Source: Nitrospira sp. (GTDB lineage: Bacteria; Nitrospirota; Nitrospiria; Nitrospirales; Nitrospiraceae). From it: 61,369 nucleotides of DNA. Numbering within the stretch: the stretch's first letter is position 1; every line of letters begins with the position of its first letter. The position numbers and the translations under genes are program-made. This document shows, one piece after another, positions 54,040 to 61,369 of the stretch. The stretch lies in assembly GCA_005116895.1 (NCBI GenBank), contig SWDO01000001.1, forward strand, positions 108,150-169,518, written 5' to 3'. The notes under the pieces were generated by a model. That model worked only from the letters and a program-made list of their open reading frames with translations. It had not been told where the DNA came from and searched no databases.

Positions 54040-54597
54040 TCAGTCTGAGTGACAAGGAGAGGAAATGAACGAGAGCGAGACTTCGATGCGAGGGTCGGCT
54101 TTGTCAACATGCTTATACAAATGAGTTTCGATGATGCGATTATCATTTAAGCCAAGCCCTTCGCAGACCGCATCTTGGGCGATCTTCAGACCTCCATCAA
54201 GGTCTCGCCGTAAGGCGGATGCGAAAAAGAACCGGATCGAGAGCGTGAGCGGCCCTGATCGAAGTCGATTGTGCAAAGAGGATCTAACGGGGGATTGGGC
54301 CAATGCCAGCCATACGTACTGGCTGACGTATGTCTTGTACGTACGCCCGGCGGAGGATAGCAACCGACGTCCATTTACCGTTGCATATTGATGGTTGATG
54401 CTGGGGGGGACGGGCAATGTGACTTTGATCGTGTCCGATGTCACGACGGGGAGATGCGATGGTGTCCGAAGTGCAGTCTCTGGGTTCGATGGATTAGATT
54501 TCGGAGACAGAGTCGTACCGCTGATCGGCAGTAACTTTTTGGGGATGGATGGGAACCTTGATGAACGAAAGTTGTATCGAGGTCGGTCGGATGGCAT
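54040..54597 (-). CDS. rusA: RusA-family Holliday junction resolvase
   Basis: A 185-residue protein whose C-terminal 120 residues match RusA: VTLPVPPSINHQYA near residue 60, then RRDLDGGLKIAQDAVCEGLGLNDNRIIE with the expected acidic metal ligands (DLD and the later Asp). The DLD-x-(Lys) arrangement carries Gly where Asn is common. A poorly ordered N-terminal stretch (residues 1-50) precedes the fold and the start may lie further in. RusA is often phage-borne, but here it lies 10 bp after mraZ on the same strand with no phage genes near. Confidence 0.8.
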   Translation of the reverse strand: MPSDRPRYNFRSSRFPSIPKKLLPISGTTLSPKSNPSNPETALRTPSHLPVVTSDTIKVTLPVPPSINHQYATVNGRRLLSSAGRTYKTYVSQYVWLALAQSPVRSSLHNRLRSGPLTLSIRFFFASALRRDLDGGLKIAQDAVCEGLGLNDNRIIETHLYKHVDKADPRIEVSLSFISSPCHSD

Positions 54598-54606
54598 GGA
54601 GCCGAG

Positions 54607-55047
54607 CTAGAGGAGATTCACGATCTTTGCCATATTCTGTTCAAAGCGATCTTCCGTACGCGCAAGATACCGACGCCATTCACTTGGGTTCCAAATTTCC
54701 ATGCGGTGATACAGGCCGACCAGTATGATTTCTTGATCCTCATCGACAGGAACCAGTTTTCTCAAACGACCAGGAATCAGAATCCGTCCGGTCTTATCGA
54801 TATCCGATGTGCCTGCCTCTGACACGACAAAGTGCATAAACAGACGACTCTGGTCTTCGTCCAGAGACGTCCGGGTCCGGTCAAGCACCTTTTCCCACTC
54901 TTTCGTGGAATAGATCAGCAAGGACTGTTCCGGACCCTTTAGGAACATGACGGTCTGACCGTCAGCTTCGATCTGTTCACGGATTGGTGAGGGGACGATG
55001 AAACGCCCTTTCTCATCAACCTTGCAAAGGTATTCACCGGCAAACAT
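54607..55047 (-). CDS. mraZ: Transcriptional regulator MraZ
   Basis: A 146-residue protein with two AbrB-like DNA-binding repeats: EYLCKVDEKGRFIVPSPIREQ near the N-terminus and TSDIDKTGRILIPGRLRKL at residues 80-98. MraZ normally heads the division and cell-wall (dcw) cluster and represses it. Here it has no mraW or ftsL beside it but sits in a run with a helix-turn-helix gene and rusA. An AGGA site eight bases before the ATG fits translation. The sequence is full length and looks functional. Confidence 0.9.
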   Translation of the reverse strand: MFAGEYLCKVDEKGRFIVPSPIREQIEADGQTVMFLKGPEQSLLIYSTKEWEKVLDRTRTSLDEDQSRLFMHFVVSEAGTSDIDKTGRILIPGRLRKLVPVDEDQEIILVGLYHRMEIWNPSEWRRYLARTEDRFEQNMAKIVNLL

Positions 55048-55062
55048 TATTATGTCCTGTAT

Positions 55063-55260
55063 TTAGGAATTCACGGCAGTTCTGGTTCGGTCGCGAATCC
55101 ATTGTTCTAGATCCGAACGGACAAATCGCCATTCCTTTCCCAGCTTGAAGGCGGGAATCTGTCGACTCTGAAGATAGCGATAGAGGGTACGTTGAGTAAT
55201 CTTGAGATACTGGCATGTTTCCATCGCGGTCATCAGTTCGCTCTTCGGAGCCCTGCTCAT
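55063..55260 (-). CDS. Small helix-turn-helix (excisionase-type) DNA-binding protein
   Basis: Sixty-five residues from ATG 55260 with a MerR-like/excisionase HTH: MTAMETCQYLKITQRTLYRY, then QSRQIPAFKLGKEWRFVRSDLEQWI. This domain is common in small regulators that bind DNA near mobile elements or act as local transcription factors. GGTGGAG just before the ATG is a good ribosome site. It lies 16 bp upstream of mraZ on the same strand. A longer upstream reading to 55407 is not credible. Confidence 0.82.
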   Translation of the reverse strand: MSRAPKSELMTAMETCQYLKITQRTLYRYLQSRQIPAFKLGKEWRFVRSDLEQWIRDRTRTAVNS

Positions 55261-55366
55261 TACTCCACCTGTGGCCAGATCGAAAAATCTGCATTCTGCC
55301 TCCACCACTCTCGTTATTCTAGAGGCGACCCTGAGAATGTCAAGCGAAAATATATGACAGTGCATG

Positions 55367-55579
55367 TCAAAGGCCGTCAGCGCCTTCTGGCATTCCCGCA
55401 CCGTCATCGGATTGGTCCATCATCGCTTCAATATCGTCGACGTCCTCGCCCATTTCCTGTCCCATTTTCTTCATTAAACGGGCGACACTCCGAGGATCAT
55501 TCTCATCAATCCCTCCGAGGTTCGCTGGATCTGATAGCGATTCGAGTCGAGCTTCCTCGGACTTTGGAGCGGCAAATCG
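55367..55579 (-). pseudogene. C-terminal part of an FmdB-type zinc-ribbon protein
   Basis: Reading from the edge of the C run, the frame gives RFAAPKSEEARLESLSDPAN, then GGIDENDPRSVARLMKKMG and QEMGEDVDDIEAMM, ending in TGA at 55367-55369. The D-E-N-D-P and K-K-M-G-x-E-M-G-E-D pattern is the C-terminal half of FmdB-family zinc-ribbon proteins, small regulators of unknown role. The N-terminal ribbon (Cys-x2-Cys pairs) and the start codon are missing: the frame begins exactly at the homopolymer. Reads as truncated by the junction with comF. Confidence 0.7.
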
Positions 55580-56168
<589 letters not shown>

Positions 56169-56316
56169 GGACAGCCTTTCATCTGTGTGTGTCCTACCAC
56201 TCTTTATGGTGGCGAGCCTGCTGGTGTCAAGGTTGTCGGCCTCCGATTTATTGTGCTATACGAATGAGAATGACCGTACACCGGTCGACCAGTCATTTGG
56301 AGAGAGCGGACCGCCG

Positions 56317-57015
56317 ATGGTGACATTGAGACAACTCTCCAAAACCCATTCGCGTGGAGAAGCCATGGTCATGGCTTTACGCGATGTCAATTTAGAGATT
56401 CAACCTGGAGAATTCTGTGCGTTCGTGGGCCCCAGTGGCTGCGGGAAAAGTACTCTGCTGAACCTCATCGCGGGTTTGGACCTGCCGACTTCTGGAGAGA
56501 TCCTGCTCGATGGGCGATCCACCCACAACCTGACCAGCTACGAATGGACGAAGATCAGGCGTGAAACGATCGGGATTGTTTTTCAAGCCTTCCACTTGGT
56601 GCATGGTTTGACGGCTGAAGAGAATATCGCACTGCCTCTGATGTTGCGCGGGGAGAGTGGGCGGGAGATAACAAAACGGGTCGGGGATATGTTGGAGAGC
56701 GTGGGCATGAGTCACCGGCGCCGACATCGACCAGCCGAATTATCCGGTGGAGAGCAACAACGAATTGCGATCGCGCGGGCGTTGGCACATGGGCCCCGTC
56801 TCCTCTTGGCCGATGAGCCGACGGGCAATATCGACTCTCAGCAAGGAGCAGGCATTATGGCGCTTATTCGTGAGCTCGCGATGGCTGAAGGGCAGACGGT
56901 TCTGCTGGTGACGCACAGCCTACAGGCTGCACAAGCTGCCGACTATGTATGGACCATGCGAGATGGACAGCTGATCGCACGCACTGAGCGTATGACTGAA
57001 CTGGCAACGTCATGA
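56317..57015 (+). CDS. LolD/MacB-type ABC transporter ATPase
   Basis: A 232-residue ATPase from ATG 56317. Walker [14 protein letters not shown]-loop [10 protein letters not shown], signature [15 protein letters not shown], Walker [13 protein letters not shown] and the His switch in [15 protein letters not shown] are intact. It belongs to the group that drives extrusion of lipids, lipoproteins or peptides with an FtsX-type permease. Such a permease lies 1.3 kb further on, beyond pyrD and a LuxR gene, and is the likely partner. A longer reading from 56152 is not supported. The stop overlaps the pyrD ATG (57012-57015). Confidence 0.92.
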   Translation: MVTLRQLSKTHSRGEAMVMALRDVNLEIQPGEFCAFVGPSGCGKSTLLNLIAGLDLPTSGEILLDGRSTHNLTSYEWTKIRRETIGIVFQAFHLVHGLTAEENIALPLMLRGESGREITKRVGDMLESVGMSHRRRHRPAELSGGEQQRIAIARALAHGPRLLLADEPTGNIDSQQGAGIMALIRELAMAEGQTVLLVTHSLQAAQAADYVWTMRDGQLIARTERMTELATS

Positions 57016-57941
57016 TCGATCTTTCTACAAGGATCGCGGGCGTCACCTTTCCCAGCTGTTTCATGAATGCGTCGGGAGCGCTCTGTGTCACCAGGGACGA
57101 ACTCGAGGCTCTGGGGAAATCCGGTGCGGGGGCGATCGTCACGAAGTCGATGACCATTGAGTCGCGCCAAGGCAATCCCACGCCACGGTACTATGGATTT
57201 CCCGGAGGATCGATCAACTCGATGGGCCTTCCCAACCTCGGCTATCGAGCCTACGCCGAATTCATTCCTTACCTCAAGCGGTTTGGAAAGCCCGTGATCG
57301 CCAGCGTGGCAGGCCTCGGGGAGGAAGATTTTCCGACCATCGCGGAAGCGATCAATGCAGCCAAGCCGGACCTCATTGAGGTAAATCTCTCTTGCCCGAA
57401 TATTCCAGGGAAGCCCCAAATTGGGTACGATCCGGAAACGTCTGAGCGCGTGCTCAAAAAGGTTCGGCCTCTCATCACGGTTCCGATGGGCGTGAAGTTG
57501 CCACCGTACTTCGATCCGGCCCACCATGAGGCCATGGGGAAGGTCCTTGGGCGTTGCGGAGTCGACTTTCTCAATATGATCAATTCGGTGGGCAATGGCC
57601 TGGTTGTGGATCCGGAACGCGAAGCCGTCGTCATTAAACCGAAAGGTGGATTTGGCGGGTTGGGCGGGCGACTGATCAAGCCCGTAGCCTTGGCGAACGT
57701 TCGCGCCTTCTATAAGTTGTTTGATGGGAAGATGCCGATCATCGGAACCGGAGGAATCGTTGAGGGGATGGATGTGTTCGAACATTTCCTGTGCGGTGCG
57801 TCGGCAGTTCAAATCGGGACGGTGTTGGTGGAGGAAGGGTTGGATGTGTTCGGACGACTGGAAGCGGAATTGACCGCAGTCTTGAGAAGAAAAGGATACC
57901 AGTCGATTGTGGAATGTCAGGGACGGCTCAAGGAATTATGA
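57012..57941 (+). CDS. pyrD: Dihydroorotate dehydrogenase, class 1A-like
   Basis: Fourth step of pyrimidine synthesis. The 309-residue FMN protein shows NPTPRYYGFPGGSINSMGLPN, the catalytic Cys (about 128) in VNLSCPNIPGKPQIGYD, an FMN-binding GGFGGLGGRLIKP-like block and IGTGGIVEGMDVF. The PGKPQ motif after the Cys is typical of class 1A, the fumarate-linked soluble type, as in Lactococcus and yeast, rather than class 2 membrane enzymes or the 1B NAD enzymes with PyrK. It overlaps the ABC ATPase gene by 4 bp, so it is translationally coupled to an unrelated protein. Confidence 0.93.
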   Translation: MIDLSTRIAGVTFPSCFMNASGALCVTRDELEALGKSGAGAIVTKSMTIESRQGNPTPRYYGFPGGSINSMGLPNLGYRAYAEFIPYLKRFGKPVIASVAGLGEEDFPTIAEAINAAKPDLIEVNLSCPNIPGKPQIGYDPETSERVLKKVRPLITVPMGVKLPPYFDPAHHEAMGKVLGRCGVDFLNMINSVGNGLVVDPEREAVVIKPKGGFGGLGGRLIKPVALANVRAFYKLFDGKMPIIGTGGIVEGMDVFEHFLCGASAVQIGTVLVEEGLDVFGRLEAELTAVLRRKGYQSIVECQGRLKEL

Positions 57942-57943
57942 GC

Positions 57944-58225
57944 CTACTTCATGCCGAAGTTGCGAGGGAGCAAGTTTTGTTGCAGCGCCTGACGCAGGAG
58001 CTGGGCGACGTTCCGAACATTGAGTCGGCGCATCAAGTTGAAACGATGGACTTCGACCGTCCGGACGCTGATGTCCAGTGTCGCGCCGATCTCGCGATTG
58101 GTATGGCCCAGCGCGACCAATCGAAGAATCTCGCGTTGACGGGGCGTAATATGCAGAGAAGGTTTGGAACGGGTTCCCACCCGATGGAGCGGGCGTGCGG
58201 TGGTGGTGTGTTTGCTTCTGGCCAT
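57944..58225 (-). CDS. Small LuxR-type DNA-binding regulator (no receiver)
   Basis: Ninety-three residues from ATG 58225 (GGAGG five bases upstream). The C-terminal half is a GerE/LuxR helix-turn-helix: SLHITPRQREILRLVALGH, then REIGATLDISVRTVEVHRFNLMRRLNVRNVAQL. The N-terminal 35 residues are basic and lack a receiver or ligand domain. Stand-alone LuxR domains act as simple DNA-binding regulators. It points away from the FtsX-type permease (144 bp spacer), so it may control the permease and itself. Confidence 0.85.
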   Translation of the reverse strand: MARSKHTTTARPLHRVGTRSKPSLHITPRQREILRLVALGHTNREIGATLDISVRTVEVHRFNLMRRLNVRNVAQLLRQALQQNLLPRNFGMK

Positions 58226-58368
58226 CTGTCCTCCTCTGGAAAAATCTGAGGTCAGTCTAGCAAACGACCGGATACGTGTAAACGAAATCACTGATTTGTG
58301 CCGAGCACGCGGATGTGTACATCGGAACTGATGAGACGTTTCCCAGCAGAAAGCTTATCTCACGTTCA

Positions 58369-60984
58369 ATGCCTGCCTTTGTAAGGGTCTTACTCCTTCT
58401 TCTTACCGCGCATGTCCGGCAATGGCCGTTACGCACGCTGCTGACGATCGTCGGAGTAGCGCTCGGCGTGTCGGCCTCCGTCGCCGTGCGGACTGCCAAC
58501 GTCGACGTGCTGAGGTCCTTTGAAGAAGCGGTCCTGACGGTGGCTGGTCCCACGACCTTAGAAGTGTCAGGAGGGGAGACCGGGCTTGATGAACAGGTCA
58601 TTGGACAGGTCAGAACCATTGCCGGCGTTACGTCTGCATCGCCGGTGATTCTACAGACGGCCGTTCGCATGAGAGGAGAGCACGTCGACCAAGCGGTGCA
58701 AGTGGTGGGGCTTGATCTTCTGGCCGAATTCAATACACGCGGGTTCCGCATGAGCCAGCCGTCAACGGAAAGTCAGTTGATGGGGATGATCGAGCCACAG
58801 GCGGTGTTCTTGGGAGCCCAATTGGCCACGGAGTGGAACCTGTCGGTCGATGAGCAGGTTGATCTTCTCCTTGGATCCAGGCGTCTCACCTGCCGGGTTG
58901 CGGGGATTCTTCACAATGGGTCCGACCGACCTTCATCATGGGAACGCATGGTCATGATGGATATCGCTGCGGCACAAATTACGTTCGGGATGGTTGGGAA
59001 GTTGGATCGAATCGATATCGTGACCGACGAACAAAGGACCGTCGACGAGGTCGCACGGGACCTACGAGCTGTTCTGCCTCCCTATTTGACGGTGGAACGG
59101 CCGGCCAACAGGACGAGGCAGGTTGAGCAAATGGTGCGCGCCTTCCGTCTCAATCTGACGGTGTTGAGCTGGGTTGGCCTGTTAGTGGGGATGTTCCTGA
59201 TCTACAACACGATGGCATTCGCCGTTGCCCAGAGGAGACGAGAAATCGGAATCTATCGAGCCATTGGGATGACTCAGTCTCGGGTGGCAGTATTGTTTTT
59301 GATGGAAGCCGGGTTCTTTGGATTGTTGGGAGGAATCGCCGGAAGTACAACCGGAATGGTGCTTGCGCAAGAGCTAGTGGCCCTGCTCAGTCAAACGATC
59401 TCGGATCTCTATGCTCCAGTCGGGGCCGGCGAAGGAGGGCTATTCCAGAGCGGCCAATTCTGGAGCATGATGTTCGAAGGCATTATGATCGGGTGCGTCA
59501 TGTCCATGATCGGGGCCGTTGGTCCAAGCCTGGATGCCAGCCGCACCGCGACGGTACGAGCGTTGGCTCCTGGTGACTATGAAGCGAGCCAGCAGCTACG
59601 GGTGGGGATGCTCGCCATCATGGGACTGAGTTTGCTTGCCGTTGCAGGGCTCTTGAGTCTGCCAGGCCCCATCAATGAGGTTCCTGTCATGGGGTACGCG
59701 GCGACGCTCTGTCTGCTGGCCGGTCTGGCCTGTCTGGCCCCGATCTGTGTCACTGGATGGCGGCGTCCGCGACGCTATGTGGGACGTGAAGGGGGAGTAG
59801 GGGGAGTCATGAGGGGGATTGCCGTGGAGCATGCCTCGCGCAGTCCAGGTCGAAATGGAGTGACCGTCTCTGCCTTGATGGTGGGATTGGCAATTATGAT
59901 CGGCGTGCTAGTGATGGTGCGAAGTTTTCGGCATACGGTCGAACTATGGGTCACCGATACGGTCTTGGCCGATCTGGTCGTGGCGCCGTCGCTCTGGCTG
60001 CGGGGTACGGAGATCGGAGGCGCCGGCCGGAGTCTCCCGCTAACATGGTTGACCGTCTTGTCTTCCATCCCTGAAGTAGCCGCAGTCGATAGTTATCGCG
60101 ATGTCCGGATAGAGGTGAACGGCCAACGGGTGGCTATCGTCTCACGAGATCTGCGATTACATGCCCAATGGAGCCGGTATCTTGTCCGCCAGGGCGATTC
60201 TTCAGAACAGCTCGTACGGGCAGTCGATACCCGTGGTCTCCTCGTCTCTGAGGTATTGGCGAATCGGCTTGGGGTAGAAGAGGGATCTACGCTTGACATT
60301 CTGACGCCGAGCGGCCCCGCGCGATTCCCGATCGTGGCCGTGTTCTATGACTATTCGACGGATGGAGGGAAGCTGCTCATGGATAGGGCGCTCTACCAGT
60401 CGCTCTGGCATGATGATCTGGTCACGGTATTCCCTGTGTACATGATCGCTGGGGCAAGTATCGATCGTGTGAGAGAACAAATCGTAAAACAACTGAGTGG
60501 CGCAGCCGGAGGCGGGCTTCCGCCGCTAGTGATCAGCAACACGGAGTTACGGAAAGAAATTCTCGACATCTTCGATCGCACATTTCTGCTGACCTACGTG
60601 TTGGAGGCCATCGCGATCGTGATTGCCATGCTGGGGATCGTCAATACGTTGGTCACGTCTGTCCTCGAACGTCGCCGGGAGTTTGCGACCCTACGGGCCA
60701 TCGGCGGCAGCCCGCAGCAAATTCAACAGCTCGTGTTATGGGAGGCGGCCTACCTCGGCGTCGTGGGGATTGCCTTGGGTCTGATTGGTGGCGGGCTGCT
60801 GTCGCTGCTCCTGATTAAGGTCATCAACAAGCAATCATTCGGGTGGACGATTCAGATGATTGTTCCAGTCGGCGCATTGGCCCAGGCCGTGGCTCTCGCG
60901 GCAGTTGCCACCTTGGTGGCGGGCTACTTCCCGGCCCGGTGGGCGGCACGACAACCGGTGGTGGAGGGGCTCCGGGAAGAATAA
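58369..60984 (+). CDS. FtsX/LolC-type ABC permease with two copies of the membrane module
   Basis: An 871-residue permease from ATG 58369. The first module has an N-terminal helix (LLTIVGVALGVSASVAVRT), a periplasmic domain and LSWVGLLVGMFLIYNTMAFAV with QRRREIGIYRAIG. A central TM pair and a second module follow (MVGLAIMIGVLVMVRSF, then IAIVIAMLGIVNTLVTSVLERRREFATLRAIGG, finally VGIALGLIGGGLLSLLLIKVI). Ten helices are likely. It resembles LolCE/MacB-like and YbbP/AttF-type permeases that extrude lipophilic substrates. The probable ATPase is the gene at 56317. Substrate unknown. Confidence 0.88.
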   Translation: MPAFVRVLLLLLTAHVRQWPLRTLLTIVGVALGVSASVAVRTANVDVLRSFEEAVLTVAGPTTLEVSGGETGLDEQVIGQVRTIAGVTSASPVILQTAVRMRGEHVDQAVQVVGLDLLAEFNTRGFRMSQPSTESQLMGMIEPQAVFLGAQLATEWNLSVDEQVDLLLGSRRLTCRVAGILHNGSDRPSSWERMVMMDIAAAQITFGMVGKLDRIDIVTDEQRTVDEVARDLRAVLPPYLTVERPANRTRQVEQMVRAFRLNLTVLSWVGLLVGMFLIYNTMAFAVAQRRREIGIYRAIGMTQSRVAVLFLMEAGFFGLLGGIAGSTTGMVLAQELVALLSQTISDLYAPVGAGEGGLFQSGQFWSMMFEGIMIGCVMSMIGAVGPSLDASRTATVRALAPGDYEASQQLRVGMLAIMGLSLLAVAGLLSLPGPINEVPVMGYAATLCLLAGLACLAPICVTGWRRPRRYVGREGGVGGVMRGIAVEHASRSPGRNGVTVSALMVGLAIMIGVLVMVRSFRHTVELWVTDTVLADLVVAPSLWLRGTEIGGAGRSLPLTWLTVLSSIPEVAAVDSYRDVRIEVNGQRVAIVSRDLRLHAQWSRYLVRQGDSSEQLVRAVDTRGLLVSEVLANRLGVEEGSTLDILTPSGPARFPIVAVFYDYSTDGGKLLMDRALYQSLWHDDLVTVFPVYMIAGASIDRVREQIVKQLSGAAGGGLPPLVISNTELRKEILDIFDRTFLLTYVLEAIAIVIAMLGIVNTLVTSVLERRREFATLRAIGGSPQQIQQLVLWEAAYLGVVGIALGLIGGGLLSLLLIKVINKQSFGWTIQMIVPVGALAQAVALAAVATLVAGYFPARWAARQPVVEGLREE

Positions 60985-61021
60985 GCGCGACGACTGTTTG
61001 AACGACATCGGCAGAGACGGC

Positions 61022-61369
61022 TCACGCCCTGGAGCCCCGTCCGTATTTATCCAAGAGGGTTTGAAGGTCTTCAGGAATCGGCATGGATTTGAATGGTGGC
61101 ACTCGCGCCCCGCCAGTATTGCCTATCGGCACCCACATTCGTGAGAACAGCAGAGCTCCCAGGATCCGAGGTAGTTGACCGGCAATTTCTACGAAATCTC
61201 GGCGCCTCCACCCAACCTTCAGCATCCACCAGTGAGATCTGGCATGTTCAATGGGAAAGGATTGTCCCAGGATGTGTGCTCGCTCAAGATGGGAAAATAC
61301 GAGTTGGAAGTCTCCGGCGTCGTACAGGCTGACCGCCACCGTCATTTCAGCATCATAAGCTTGTCGGAG
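61022..61369 (-). CDS. DUF3703-family protein (start cut by window edge)
   Basis: The frame runs off the right edge without a start. The visible part, from LRQAYDAEMTVAVSLY to the end, matches DUF3703: LVFSHLERAHILGQSFPIEHA, RSHWWMLKVGWRRRDFVEI, then SRMWVPIGNTGGARVPPF and PIPEDLQTLL. The family is small (about 115 residues), of unknown role, and often found near metal-related genes. It converges on the permease with 37 bp between stops. The ATG at 61345 is probably internal, as family sequence continues upstream of it. Confidence 0.82.
   Translation of the reverse strand, partial: LRQAYDAEMTVAVSLYDAGDFQLVFSHLERAHILGQSFPIEHARSHWWMLKVGWRRRDFVEIAGQLPRILGALLFSRMWVPIGNTGGARVPPFKSMPIPEDLQTLLDKYGRGSRA

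Overview
The window reads as a bacterial chromosome segment of about 55% G+C (an impression, not a count). It is densely packed with housekeeping operons. Gene content and protein style point to the phylum Nitrospirota, probably genus Nitrospira, but I recognise this from protein style and have not tested it phylogenetically. I see no rRNA, tRNA, CRISPR array, prophage or intact insertion sequence.

Layout. 0-6 kb: lipoyl synthase, an unknown secreted protein, an antitoxin relic and an intact BrnTA toxin-antitoxin pair, a methyltransferase, a small membrane protein and phosphoglucomutase. 6-13 kb: a giant AsmA-like protein, an M24 peptidase, and archease coupled to the RNA ligase RtcB. 13-19 kb: a reverse-strand operon of TonB-dependent receptor, periplasmic binding protein and five-module hybrid histidine kinase, which looks like an outer-membrane-to-cytoplasm sensing chain. 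19-27 kb: HDOD protein with SthA-type transhydrogenase, a cupin, transketolase, a fibronectin-type-III lipoprotein, and a TauE/SafE exporter with an Rrf2 regulator whose promoter and operator can be read. 27-34 kb: radA, a lipoprotein, tsaB, rimI, a DUF465 protein, tatC, a beta-propeller, cyclophilin and a lipoprotein. 34-36 kb: NAD kinase and a DPM1-type glycosyltransferase, both broken at one shared junction. 36-49 kb: clpC, tsaD, hflX, nth, yicC, gmk, rpoZ, coaBC, a TPR protein, aroQ, efp, accB, accC. 49-53 kb: a MacA/MacB-type efflux set and an HD-GYP protein. 54-56 kb: a reverse-strand cluster comF, fmdB-like, helix-turn-helix, mraZ, rusA, interrupted by a 53-base C run. 56-61 kb: an ABC ATPase coupled to class 1A dihydroorotate dehydrogenase, a small LuxR-type regulator, a large FtsX-type permease and the edge of a DUF3703 gene.

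Many neighbouring genes overlap by 4 bases (ATGA or GTGA), so translational coupling is the rule. The observations most worth a second look are two junctions at which two genes are each cut mid-protein (nadK/dpm1 near 35.0 kb and comF/fmdB at the C run, 55580-55632), the receptor/binding protein/kinase operon, an apparent ATT start for HflX, two long imperfect hairpin elements of about 100-126 bp, and the BrnTA promoter, where the operator covers the -10 box and the transcript should be almost leaderless.
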